DNA of 24,439 nt from Moraxellaceae bacterium AER2_44_116 (GCA_006546595.1 VIAD01000023.1:1-24439); one strand, 5' to 3'; positions 1 through 7,795 are shown, numbered from the stretch's first letter. Translations and numbers: made by a program. The notes: generated by a model from the sequence alone, not told the origin.

Positions 1-185
1 GCAGTTTGAAGCGGGAGTGGTTGACGGGCAATGTCTATCCGTCTCGAGAAGACGCCGTTGCCGATGTGCGTGCGTATATCGCTTATTACAACGCCCGCCG
101 TTTGCATACCACGCTGGGCGATAAAACGCCGATTGAATTTGAACAATGTGCTTAACAAGGTGTCCTGTTTCTATTGACCAGAACA
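1..185 (+). mobile_element. IS3-family insertion sequence, right end (left part outside window)
   Basis: This stretch carries the end of an IS3-type transposase followed by 30 bases that fit a right terminal inverted repeat running from TGTCCTGTTT at about 161 to ACCAGAACA at 185. It ends in CA, as IS3-family ends do. The IS1-family homology on the minus strand stops exactly here, so 185/186 is the likely insertion junction. Only one end is visible, so the target duplication and subgroup cannot be read. Confidence 0.75.
3..155 (+). CDS. IS3-family transposase OrfB, C-terminal 50 residues (partial at window edge)
   Basis: Frame 3 is open from the first base and ends in TAA at 153-155. The translation contains SLKREWLTGNVYPSREDA and then YYNARRLHTTLGDKTPIEF, the end of the DDE integrase core (rve) typical of IS3-family OrfB. 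The E of KREW fits the last acidic residue of the DDE triad, and the YN-RRLH-TLG-TP block is the usual C-terminal signature. The protein cuts and joins IS ends during transposition. The start and the first two catalytic residues lie outside the window, so activity cannot be judged. Confidence 0.85.
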   Translation, partial: SLKREWLTGNVYPSREDAVADVRAYIAYYNARRLHTTLGDKTPIEFEQCA

Positions 186-621
186 GGCTTCACTGTCCCG
201 ATTTCCACACACATAGGCAACGACCTGACGAGTACGACGACACAGGGCAATCCAATTCCATAACTTGTTGTCTCGTTTATGAAAAAAGCTCCATAATTCG
301 TCTAATTCGAGGACATCATCTACCCTCGCTGGGAGTAACGTGGTCAGAATCGGATTGCTGGCTTTTTTTTATCCATTTGGTGAGGGTTGCTGGTGCAACA
401 CCAAATAGACGACGCATTCCGCGCAGACTACCACGTTCAAAATAGGTTTTGATGATCAACTCTTTTTGCTCTTCAGTGTATTTAACGGTTGGTTTAAGCA
501 CACTTGAGCGACCACAGTCTTTACATTTAAACTGTGGATTGCCACTTTTATTGTGGCCGTTCTTGAATATGTTGGTTGAATGGCAGCGGGTACAGTGGTG
601 GATAAGGCTTTCTGTAATCAT
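186..621 (-). pseudogene. IS1-family transposase (InsA + InsB), frameshifted and truncated
   Basis: The first frame (621 to 316, 101 residues) has two CxxC pairs, CTRCHS and CKDC, forming a zinc ribbon, then a helix-turn-helix around RGMRRLFGVAPATLTKW. After WIKK it runs through eight A's (plus-strand T's 363-370). From there the InsB-like sequence continues in the +1 frame with VDDVLELDELWSF, W-W-ALCRRTRQVVAYV and GNRDSEA, holding the first catalytic D of the DDE domain. It stops at the IS3 junction. Removing one A would fuse the two parts into one ORF, so this is either a 1-base insertion or a slippage site. Because the C-terminal catalytic residues are missing, the fragment should not be active. 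Confidence 0.8.
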
Positions 622-687
622 GACCGTGTGAAATTATGGTTAGCTATACTCTCCTTATACCAAAACACGTCTTGTTTTGACACTACC
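186..687 (-). mobile_element. IS1-family element, truncated by the IS3 insertion
   Basis: The element reads on the minus strand. Its left terminal repeat begins at 687 with GGTAGTGTCAAAACAAGACG, a common IS1-type end. It contains an InsA-like zinc-ribbon ORF and the first third of an InsB-like DDE domain. The homology is cut at 186, where the IS3 end begins. About 500 bases remain, against roughly 700-800 for a full IS1, so the rest probably lies to the left of the IS3 copy, outside the window. Confidence 0.8.
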
Positions 688-894
688 AAAAGAGATAGTG
701 TATTGTGTAAAAAGTCTCTGGAAATAAATAATGAAATTGAGCGTGAAGTAAAAAAGGTTGCAGAGGCTCGTTTTGAAAAATTATGTGTGGAAAAAGGCCA
801 AATAATAAAAGAGTTAGATAAAAAAATTAAAGACCTTGAAAATAAAATAAATCAGTTCAAGTCACAAAATCGTTCTTGGATGAAGTTTGAATAG
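688..894 (+). pseudogene. Coiled-coil protein, 3' remnant next to the IS1 end
   Basis: An open frame enters from the IS1 terminus and gives 68 residues ending in TAG at 892-894. The sequence is rich in Lys and Glu with a heptad-like pattern (EIEREVKKVAEARFEKL, then IKELDKKIKDLENKI), so it should form a long coiled coil. It is much richer in A and T than the neighbouring genes. No ATG in this frame follows the IS1 end; a TTG at 703 is the only nearby alternative start and has no good ribosome site. The simplest reading is the 3' end of a host or acquired gene whose front was displaced by IS1. The family is not recognised. Confidence 0.45.
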
Positions 895-949
895 TTGTGT
901 TATTGGTAAGTAATTTTTCTCTGATCTCAGTATGCTAAAGCCCTTACAA

Positions 950-3019
950 TCACACCGCCACATACTTCGGCGCATTCGGCAACCACCGATGTACCAACGC
1001 CTGAGCCTGTTGCGGTTGGTCTTTTTGCATCGTTTTAGCTAACTGTTGCGCTGTTTTTAACAGTTGTTGGTCTCGACTTAAATTAGCCACTTTAAAAGTC
1101 ACTAGCCCCGTTTGTTTTGTCCCTAATACTTCGCCCGGCCCACGAATTTCTAAATCTTTTTCGGCAATGACAAAGCCATCGGTGGTGGCGCGCATAATCG
1201 CCAAACGTTCTTGACCCATGTGTGATAACGGTGATTGATACATCAACACGCAATAACTGACCGTGCTACCACGACCCACCCGACCCCGTAATTGATGTAA
1301 CTGTGCCAAACCCAAACGCTCGGCATTTTCAATAATCATTAACGACGAATTGGGAACATCAACCCCCACTTCAATCACCGTGGTTGCGACCAATAAATCT
1401 AATTCGCCGAGCTTAAAGGCTTTCATAATCGCTTGTTTATCGTTGGCTTTCAATTTGCCATGCACTAAACCCAGTTTCAGTTCGGGGAGTTCTTTTTGCA
1501 GTTCTTCATAAATCGCTTCGGCGGCTTGGGCTTCGAGTTGTTCCGATTCTTCAATCAAGGTACAGACCCAATAGGCTTGTTTGCCTGTTAAGCAGTTAGC
1601 GCGTACCCGCTCAATGACTTCGGCACGACGCGCATTCGGCAGTGCAACGGTGGTTACAGGGGTGCGATTTGGCGGTAACTCATCAATCACCGAGGTATCT
1701 AAATCACCATAAGCACTCATCGCCAAGGTACGTGGAATCGGGGTGGCGGTCATGACTAATTGATGCGGCGATAAACCTAATTTTTCGCCTTTTTGCCGCA
1801 ATGCTAAACGCTGATCGACACCAAAACGATGCTGCTCATCAATAATCACCAAACCCAACCGTGCAAACTGCACACTTTCTTGAAACAAGGCATGAGTGCC
1901 AACAACAATTTTTGCTTCGCCCGACTCAATTTTTGCCAGCGAGGCATTACGGTCTTTAACGCCTTGCTTGCCACTCAGCCACGCAACAGGCAGCCCTAAA
2001 TCGTTAAACCATGCACTAAAATTCACAAAATGCTGTTCGGCTAAAATCTCTGTCGGTGCCATTAACGCCACTTGCCAATTGCTTGCCACCGCATGACAAG
2101 CCGCCAAGGCTGCAACGATAGTTTTACCTGAGCCAACATCACCTTGAATCAGGCGTAACATCGGTTTGTTGAGGGTTAAGTCGGCGGCAATTTCACCCCA
2201 CACTCGTTGTTGGGCGTTGGTTAATTGAAAGGGGAGTTTTGCCAGTAATTGTTGCGCTAGGGGACAATCGGCCTTTAAGGTCGGCGAAGGGATGGATTGA
2301 ATATGTTGGCGACGTTGCATCAACGAGATTTGGTGCGCGGTTAACTCTTCAAAGGCTAAACGCTGTTGTGCAGGATGAATGCCCGATAATAATAACTCGC
2401 GATTACTATTGCTCGGTGGATTATGCACAATATGTAAGGCGTTTAATAAATTGAGCCGACTATTGGCGTAATTGGGCATCAGTTCGGGCAAGGTCTGTGC
2501 GCTGACGTGGCTTAGGGCTTCGGTCATCAACTGCCGTAACCGTACTTGGGTTAAGCCTTCGGTCGTGGGATAAATTGCCGTGAGATTGGCATCGGGTAAG
2601 GGTTCGTCAAGTTGCACCGTTTTGTATTCAGGGTGATACATCTCCATGCCACTCGCACCTAAACGAATTTCACCAAAGATACGCATCCGTGTACCACGTT
2701 GAAAATGCTCTTTTTGCTGTGGATAAAAGTGATAAAAACGCAGTGTGATGCTGCCTGTGCCATCACTAAAGCGTACGGCTAAGGATTGCCGTTTGCCTTT
2801 GGCGACATCAGCGGCTAACACTTCGCCCTCAAGCATTAATGTTGCCCCTGCATGAGCCGTACAGATGGGGCTAATGTGGCTACGGTCTTCGTAATCACGC
2901 GGCAAATGAAACATCATATCTTGCAGCGTTGTTAAGCCGAGTTTGGCCAGTTTTTCGGCTAAGGCCGCACCCACGCCTTTGAGTTGTTGTACCGAAGTAT
3001 GCGCTAATAAATGCGTCAT
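950..3019 (-). CDS. recG: ATP-dependent DNA helicase RecG
   Basis: RecG is a monomeric superfamily-2 translocase that remodels stalled replication forks, R-loops and Holliday junctions. The 689 residues match the usual length. The N-terminal wedge/OB domain covers roughly residues 50-150. The motor follows with Walker A GDVGSGKT (293-300), the DEQH box (394-397), TATPIPR (424-430) and motif VI QLRGRVGRG (576-584). The helical-hairpin/TRG region LEIRGPGEVLGTKQTG at 623-638, which couples ATP use to strand movement, is intact. The ATG overlaps the oxyR stop in an ATGA, so translation is probably coupled and both come from the oxyR promoter. Downstream it converges on the coiled-coil remnant. 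Confidence 0.97.
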   Translation of the reverse strand: MTHLLAHTSVQQLKGVGAALAEKLAKLGLTTLQDMMFHLPRDYEDRSHISPICTAHAGATLMLEGEVLAADVAKGKRQSLAVRFSDGTGSITLRFYHFYPQQKEHFQRGTRMRIFGEIRLGASGMEMYHPEYKTVQLDEPLPDANLTAIYPTTEGLTQVRLRQLMTEALSHVSAQTLPELMPNYANSRLNLLNALHIVHNPPSNSNRELLLSGIHPAQQRLAFEELTAHQISLMQRRQHIQSIPSPTLKADCPLAQQLLAKLPFQLTNAQQRVWGEIAADLTLNKPMLRLIQGDVGSGKTIVAALAACHAVASNWQVALMAPTEILAEQHFVNFSAWFNDLGLPVAWLSGKQGVKDRNASLAKIESGEAKIVVGTHALFQESVQFARLGLVIIDEQHRFGVDQRLALRQKGEKLGLSPHQLVMTATPIPRTLAMSAYGDLDTSVIDELPPNRTPVTTVALPNARRAEVIERVRANCLTGKQAYWVCTLIEESEQLEAQAAEAIYEELQKELPELKLGLVHGKLKANDKQAIMKAFKLGELDLLVATTVIEVGVDVPNSSLMIIENAERLGLAQLHQLRGRVGRGSTVSYCVLMYQSPLSHMGQERLAIMRATTDGFVIAEKDLEIRGPGEVLGTKQTGLVTFKVANLSRDQQLLKTAQQLAKTMQKDQPQQAQALVHRWLPNAPKYVAV

Positions 3020-3903
3020 AACGGCTGACTTCCTGCCAAGTTAAGTTGTTGTAATGCCTGTATTAAAACACGAATGGCCTGTGGACGGGGGAAGCGTCGC
3101 CGCCAGACCGCCCTAATCTGTCGCGTGGGTGCAGGATCAATGGTTTTGGTGATTAAGCTGTCATTGACTAAATACGGCACACTGATAGCAGGAATCAAGG
3201 TTAAGCCTAACCCGTTGGCGACCATAAAGCGTAAGGTTTCTAAGGAGTTACCATTGCTCAATTTAGGATTGTTCATCGGGCAAGAGGCTAAGATTTGGTC
3301 ACGGAAACAATGACCTTCACCGAGCATTAACATCGGGGCGTTGGCCAAGTCACAGGCGGCAATGGTGTCTTTATCACGCCATGCGTGTTGTTGGGGCAGC
3401 AACAAACAAAAGTCCTCGCTAAAGAGGTCTTGGTGTTGCGTTTCTATTTGTTCAAACGGTGCGGCCACTAAAATGACATCTAACTCACCTACGGCTAATT
3501 TATCGGCTAAAACAGCGGTATAGTTTTCTTCTAAATACAGTAATAATGTCGGCGCGGTTTGATGTAGTTTAGGAATCAAGGTTGGGAAGATATACGGCGC
3601 AACGGTAAAAATTGCCCCTAAACGTAAGGGTTGCGCAAAGGGATCGTGTTCGGCTTGTGCCAATTGTTTTAAGTGTTCGCTTTCGTGCAGTACCACTTTC
3701 GCTTGTTGAATAATACGCTCGCCTGCGGGAGTAACCAATAACTCATGACGATGACGCTCAAACAAGGTAATGTCCAACTCGTCTTCGAGTTTTTTAATCG
3801 CAATACTCAAGGTCGGTTGCGAGACAAAACAGGCCGCCGCCGCCTTAGCAAAATGACGAAGCTCGGCAAGCGTGACTAAATAGCGTAAATCGGTCAGGGT
3901 CAT
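3016..3903 (-). CDS. oxyR: OxyR, hydrogen-peroxide-sensing LysR-family regulator
   Basis: This is a 295-residue LysR-type regulator with an N-terminal winged helix-turn-helix (FAKAAAACFVSQPTLSIAIKK, about 18-38) and a two-lobed effector domain. The decisive feature is GHCFRDQILASC: the two cysteines fall at residues 199 and 208, the same numbers as the E. coli OxyR disulfide pair that switches the protein on with H2O2. Targets in relatives include catalase, alkyl hydroperoxide reductase and iron-storage genes; none is in this window. The ATG at 3903 gives the canonical OxyR start (LTDLRYLV) but lacks a clear Shine-Dalgarno. It is cotranscribed with recG, with a 4-base overlap. Confidence 0.93.
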   Translation of the reverse strand: MTLTDLRYLVTLAELRHFAKAAAACFVSQPTLSIAIKKLEDELDITLFERHRHELLVTPAGERIIQQAKVVLHESEHLKQLAQAEHDPFAQPLRLGAIFTVAPYIFPTLIPKLHQTAPTLLLYLEENYTAVLADKLAVGELDVILVAAPFEQIETQHQDLFSEDFCLLLPQQHAWRDKDTIAACDLANAPMLMLGEGHCFRDQILASCPMNNPKLSNGNSLETLRFMVANGLGLTLIPAISVPYLVNDSLITKTIDPAPTRQIRAVWRRRFPRPQAIRVLIQALQQLNLAGSQPL

Positions 3904-3946
3904 GGTGTCATACCGTGTAAAGAAAGCACCCTCTCTCTCATTTAAA

Positions 3947-3981
3947 CTCCCTCTCCCTGAGGGAGAGGGTTGGGGTGAGGG
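3947..3981. repeat. REP-like intergenic palindrome
   Basis: CCCTCTCCC (3949-3957), a TGA loop and GGGAGAGGG (3961-3969) form a perfect 9-base stem, followed by TTGGGGTGAGGG. This CCCTCTCCC/GGGAGAGGG plus GGGGTGAGGG unit is of the dispersed REP/MITE-like type seen in many proteobacterial genomes. It lies between the divergent oxyR and epimerase genes, so it sits inside or beside the oxyR promoter region. Confidence 0.7.
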
Positions 3982-4018
3982 CTTATAAACTAACTAAGCT
4001 TATGATTATTAGGTAAAA

Positions 4019-4831
4019 ATGGCAAATATCTTAATTGTGGGATGTGGAGATGTCGGTAGTCGTTTGGCGTTGTTATTCGCCAATGATGGCCATACCGTCT
4101 ATGGCGTACGTCGTTCGGTGCATGTTTTGCCCAATGTGATGATGTTGCAGGCCGATATTAGTCAACCGTTTAGCTTACCAATCGCTGAGCTAGATTATGT
4201 TTATATCATTTTAAGTCCTGATAGTAGTAAACAAGCCGCGTATGAGCAGACTTTTATTGATGGGGTGAATCATATTCGCACCGCTTTAGAGTCCTATGCT
4301 TTGAAGCATGTTTTTTTTGTTTCTTCTACCAGCGTTTATGGTGAAGAACATGGTGAATGGGTCGATGAAAACACAGCAACCCATCCGCAAGGTTTTAATG
4401 GCCAAGTATTATGCGCGGCTGAACAGTTAGTGCAGCAATATTGGTTATCGAGTGTTGTGCGTTTTGGCGGGATTTATGGCGAAGGGCGATTACGTTTAAT
4501 TCGTTGGGTGGAATCGGGTAAACCCGTGAATGTTGGTCAATGGACAAACCGTATTCATGTTGCTGATGCTGCGGGTTTATTGGCTTTTCTGTTAAAGCAA
4601 CATCAACAAGGACGCGAGTTAGAAAGCTGTTATGTTGGCGTGGATGATTATCCGTGTTTGCAAGATGAAGTCTTAGATTGGATAGCTCAGGAGTTAGACT
4701 TGCCGCCAGTCGCTAAAATACAGGGGCAGGGTGGAGCGAATCGTCGTATCCGCAATAATCGTATCAAAGAATTAGGGTATCGATTTTTATATCCGAGTTT
4801 TAGGGAGGGTTATGGAAAAATGCTGAGATAA
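4019..4831 (+). CDS. NAD(P)-dependent epimerase/dehydratase-like atypical SDR protein (YeeZ-like)
   Basis: This 270-residue protein has a Rossmann fold. The dinucleotide motif GCGDVG is at residues 8-13, followed by an acceptor strand ending VYGVRR, where the arginines suggest NADP. SSTSVYGEEHGEW (102-114) and VRFGGIYGEGR (147-157) are the core blocks of the extended SDR/epimerase family. The classical YxxxK pair is not clear: the place where Lys is expected reads GQVLCAAEQ. It therefore groups with atypical SDRs such as E. coli YeeZ, whose substrate is unknown. The ATG follows TAGGT, and rlmB starts 63 bases downstream, so the two may share a transcript. Confidence 0.8.
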   Translation: MANILIVGCGDVGSRLALLFANDGHTVYGVRRSVHVLPNVMMLQADISQPFSLPIAELDYVYIILSPDSSKQAAYEQTFIDGVNHIRTALESYALKHVFFVSSTSVYGEEHGEWVDENTATHPQGFNGQVLCAAEQLVQQYWLSSVVRFGGIYGEGRLRLIRWVESGKPVNVGQWTNRIHVADAAGLLAFLLKQHQQGRELESCYVGVDDYPCLQDEVLDWIAQELDLPPVAKIQGQGGANRRIRNNRIKELGYRFLYPSFREGYGKMLR

Positions 4832-4864
4832 AATCCCCAAAACAATCCGCTTAATGGCACAATT

Positions 4865-4887
4865 CGCGCATTCACTTTTAATGCGCG
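4865..4887 (+). promoter_or_regulatory. Hairpin in the rlmB leader
   Basis: CGCGCATT (4865-4872), loop CACTTTT and AATGCGCG (4880-4887) make a perfect 8-base stem that ends 7 bases before the rlmB ATG. It occupies the place of the ribosome-binding site, and no Shine-Dalgarno sequence is visible between it and the start. No T-run follows, so it is not a classical terminator. A role in translational control is an inference. Confidence 0.4.
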
Positions 4888-4894
4888 CACGATC

Positions 4895-5647
4895 ATGGCT
4901 AAAACAGAAAACATCTACGGCTTACACACGGTTCAAGCCTTACTCACTCATCATCCTGAACAGGTATTGGATGTCTTTATTCTCAATAGCCGTGACGATG
5001 AACGTCTACAAGCTGTCCTCGAATTGGCCAAACAACATGGCCTCGCCGTACAATCAGCCAACCGCGACAAGCTCGACCAACTGGCGTTTAATGGCCAACA
5101 TCAAGGTGTGGTGGCTCGTGCGCGGGTAGCGACCGCATTAAATGAAGATGATTTAAAAGACTTATTAGCCAGTTTGACCGTTCCGCCGTTTTTATTAGTG
5201 TTAGATAACATCACCGATCCGCATAATTTGGGCGCGTGTTTACGTACCGCCGAATCCGTGGGTGTGCATGGTGTAATTGCCCCGCGAGATAAATCGGCTA
5301 ACTTAACGCCTGTCGTGCGTAAAACGGCATCGGGTGCCGCAGAAGTGCTACCGTTTTTTCAAGTGACCAATTTGGCTCGTACGCTCAAACAGTTAGCTGA
5401 TGCAGGCGTTTGGTGTGTCGGTACGGCACTTACGCCCGAAGCCAAACCGATTTATGACTTAAATCTCACGGGCGCATTGGCCATTATCATGGGGGCAGAA
5501 GGCTCAGGAATGCGCCGTTTAACCCGTGAACATTGTGACTCATTGGCATATATCCCCATGCAGGGCAGTGTGCAAAGTCTGAATGTCAGTGTCGCGACAG
5601 GTGTGGCTTTGTATGAAGCGTTTCGACAGAGAGCCAAAGCATTATGA
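4895..5647 (+). CDS. rlmB: 23S rRNA (guanosine-2251-2'-O)-methyltransferase RlmB
   Basis: RlmB is a SPOUT-class enzyme that transfers a methyl group from S-adenosylmethionine to the 2'-OH of G2251 in the P-loop of 23S rRNA. The 250 residues include an N-terminal RNA-binding substrate domain (NIYGLHTVQALL at 6-17) and the three SpoU motifs: LDNITDPHNLGACLRTAE (103-120, with the catalytic-type N and R), IMGAEGSGMRRLT (198-210) and IPMQGSVQSLNVSVAT (220-235), which builds the trefoil knot. It starts at ATG 4895 after a hairpin and without a visible Shine-Dalgarno. Its stop overlaps the next gene in ATGA. Confidence 0.95.
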   Translation: MAKTENIYGLHTVQALLTHHPEQVLDVFILNSRDDERLQAVLELAKQHGLAVQSANRDKLDQLAFNGQHQGVVARARVATALNEDDLKDLLASLTVPPFLLVLDNITDPHNLGACLRTAESVGVHGVIAPRDKSANLTPVVRKTASGAAEVLPFFQVTNLARTLKQLADAGVWCVGTALTPEAKPIYDLNLTGALAIIMGAEGSGMRRLTREHCDSLAYIPMQGSVQSLNVSVATGVALYEAFRQRAKAL

Positions 5648-6558
5648 GTCCGACGCAACGTGAAAAATGGGTGGGTTACGGTTTAGTCGTGTTTACTTTG
5701 AGTGTTTGGGCGAGTTTTATTCTCATCTCGCGCCTTGCAGGTAAAAGTGTGTTAACGCCGTGGGATACCACTGCCTTACGTTTTGGCACGGCGACAGTGG
5801 TTTTACTGCCCTATGTCTTGCTAAAAATGGACATCCGTCAGTTTTTCCATTGGCGATTTGTCGTGGTGGCGATGCTCGGTGGTTTGGGTTATGCCATGCT
5901 TGCTTATGTTGGCTTTAGCTTAGCCCCTGCGGCTCATGGTGCGATTTTCCTTCATGGGTTATTGCCGTTTTGGACGGCGTTTATGGGTTGGATGATTGTT
6001 GGCGAACACATGACCCGTGATCGTTGGCTTGGCCTCAGTTGTATTGCGCTTGGTATAGGCTCGATGGCGGTGATTGAACTGCAAAACCCGAATACCCATT
6101 TTGGATGGGGGGATGTGATGTTTGCAGGGGCTTCCGCATCGTGGGCGGCTTTTGCCGCACTGCTCAAGCGTTGGCAAATGCCACCGATTGCCGCGACGGT
6201 GGGAGTGGCCATTATTTCTGCTGTCTTGTATATGCCCATTTATTGGCTATTTTTACCCAGTGGTTTAGCGCAAGCCTCTTGGCCCGTCATTGCTTTACAA
6301 GCAGGTTTTCAAGGTGTTCTCGTGGTTATTGTCGCGATGGTGACGTTTATTGAGGCCGCAAGACGTTTAGGCGCATTCACTGTTGGTTGCTTTTTGGCCT
6401 TAGCCCCGATGTTGGCGGCTTCATTAGCAGTGCCTATTTTGGACGAACCATTAACGTTAGGCTTGATGTTGGGATTATTGGGGATGGTGACCGGTGCATT
6501 ACAGCCGTGGAAATGGATGAATTTTGCATCGTCACCTGTTGCTAAAAGTGAAGACTAA
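5644..6558 (+). CDS. EamA/DMT-superfamily transporter
   Basis: This 304-residue inner-membrane protein is almost entirely hydrophobic. About ten transmembrane segments form two EamA repeats, roughly residues 13-145 and 155-290. The first helix (GLVVFTLSVWASFILISRL) and the repeated GE-x-M/L-T region (IVGEHMTRDRWLGLSCIALG; ILDEPLTLGLMLGLLG) are typical of DMT exporters of the RhaT/YdcZ/RarD type. Substrates in the superfamily range from amino acids to nucleosides and cannot be read here. The ATG overlaps the rlmB stop by 4 bases, which suggests translational coupling, although no functional link to rRNA methylation is known. Confidence 0.88.
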   Translation: MSPTQREKWVGYGLVVFTLSVWASFILISRLAGKSVLTPWDTTALRFGTATVVLLPYVLLKMDIRQFFHWRFVVVAMLGGLGYAMLAYVGFSLAPAAHGAIFLHGLLPFWTAFMGWMIVGEHMTRDRWLGLSCIALGIGSMAVIELQNPNTHFGWGDVMFAGASASWAAFAALLKRWQMPPIAATVGVAIISAVLYMPIYWLFLPSGLAQASWPVIALQAGFQGVLVVIVAMVTFIEAARRLGAFTVGCFLALAPMLAASLAVPILDEPLTLGLMLGLLGMVTGALQPWKWMNFASSPVAKSED

Positions 6559-6626
6559 GTTCTAAAGTGTTATCATGGTCAGCATGATGATTTCTCAGAT
6601 TCAAAAAGGTTAAAAAAGACAGCACC

Positions 6627-7346
6627 ATGACGAGCAAGCACGAAAAACTAACAGCGGCAGACGTTAGTTATTTAACGGAATTATTAACGTCTGAGCGTTG
6701 CTCGGATGATGCCCTTAATGTTCATCAATTACGCGGTTTTTTGTGGGCAGTGATTAGCAGCCCAGCTGCATTAATGACGCAAGATTGGTTGCCGATGGTA
6801 TTAGGTGAAGTTAAAGATGGTGAAGAACCCTTTGACAGCCAAGAAGAATTAGACCAGTTTTTAAGGGTTATGTTGAAGTTTTATCAAGATGCTCAACAGC
6901 AATTCACCCATAAAACAATGCAGTTTCCCGCCGAGTATATCTATAGCGAAGATCCTGAACTGATGCAGCCATTGACCGATTGGTGTGAAGGCTTATTAAT
7001 TGGTCATGATTGGCTAGAAGATATTTGGACTGAATCTAGTGTTGATATTGACTTAGATGATGGCTCAAGTTTGCAAGATACCTTAGATGCGGTATTAGCG
7101 ATTATTACGTTGTTTGCGGATATTCCTCAAGGACTAGCTGAGTCGGAAGACCCTGACACCTTAAAAGCGAAATTGGCGTTTGCTTGGGAGCCACTTTTAT
7201 CAACGGCTTTATTAGAGTACGCGCAAATAGGCCATGAGTTACGGCGTTTAGCGGAAGAATTAGCCAAACTGTACGCAAGAACGGGGCGTAATGATCCCTG
7301 TCCTTGTGGTAGTGGTCAAAAATTCAAACGCTGTTGCATGCCATAA
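6627..7346 (+). CDS. YecA/UPF0149-family protein with C-terminal SEC-C zinc motif
   Basis: The 239-residue protein has an acidic, mostly helical UPF0149 body (about 10-205) with the typical LRGFLWAVISSP and W-C-EGLLIGHDW stretches. It ends in GRNDPCPCGSGQKFKRCC, with cysteines at 225, 227, 236 and 237. This is the SEC-C metal-binding motif also found at the C-terminus of SecA, where it binds zinc and contacts SecB and the ribosome. E. coli YecA has the same architecture. The function is therefore plausibly linked to ribosomes or protein export but is not established. The ATG at 6627 follows a weak AAAAGGTTAAAAAAGA leader. Confidence 0.85.
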   Translation: MTSKHEKLTAADVSYLTELLTSERCSDDALNVHQLRGFLWAVISSPAALMTQDWLPMVLGEVKDGEEPFDSQEELDQFLRVMLKFYQDAQQQFTHKTMQFPAEYIYSEDPELMQPLTDWCEGLLIGHDWLEDIWTESSVDIDLDDGSSLQDTLDAVLAIITLFADIPQGLAESEDPDTLKAKLAFAWEPLLSTALLEYAQIGHELRRLAEELAKLYARTGRNDPCPCGSGQKFKRCCMP

Positions 7347-7417
7347 GTCATAAGCTTGTCATATTTATAAGCTGTCAAAAACGAAGATAATAGTCGGCCA
7401 ACATAGGAGTAATCAGA

Positions 7418-7720
7418 TTGGCGACTATCAAACTCACCGATGCAGAAGTGGTGCAAAAACTAGCAGACCTAAATACGGATACGCGACGGTCTTGGCAGTT
7501 AGTCGATGGTAAGCTGAAAAAACAATTTGAGTTTGGCAGTTTTATTCTGGCATTTGCCTTTATGACCAAAGTGGCAATGTTGGCAGAAACCCTCAATCAT
7601 CATCCCGAATGGTCTAATGTCTATGGCCGCGTTGTGATTGAGTTAATCACCCATGAAATTAATGCCATTTCGGAAAAAGACTTTATCTTGGCTGCGCGAA
7701 TTGAAGCAATGGCAGTGTAA
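7418..7720 (+). CDS. phhB: Pterin-4a-carbinolamine dehydratase (4a-hydroxytetrahydrobiopterin dehydratase)
   Basis: This enzyme removes water from 4a-hydroxytetrahydropterin to regenerate the cofactor of aromatic amino acid hydroxylases. The 100 residues fit the family length. HHPEW at 61-65 is the signature with the active-site histidines, followed by NVYGRVVIELITHE and SEKDF. The start is a TTG at 7418 with AGGAG at 7405-7409, 8 bases away, which supports it over any later ATG. No phenylalanine hydroxylase gene is in the window, so the partner is elsewhere or the protein acts on molybdopterin-type or other pterins. The usual THDxGG after the last strand is changed to THEINA. Confidence 0.9.
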   Translation: MATIKLTDAEVVQKLADLNTDTRRSWQLVDGKLKKQFEFGSFILAFAFMTKVAMLAETLNHHPEWSNVYGRVVIELITHEINAISEKDFILAARIEAMAV

Positions 7721-7795
7721 ATACCCTTACAAAAGCTAGCAGATTTCATGGAATTGTGAGAGTCTCAAGACTTCATTTAATCAAAGGAGAGTGTC

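Noticed and set aside
146..445. 99-residue plus-strand open frame
   Set aside because: It runs antisense through the IS1 transposase remnant and across the IS3 end, and has no family features.
6572..6588. ATCATG-GTCAG-CATGAT hairpin before the YecA-like gene
   Set aside because: A 6-bp AT-rich stem is expected by chance, with no supporting context.
7347..7417. Repeated ATAAGCT ahead of phhB
   Set aside because: Two 7-base copies only; no evidence that they act as an operator.
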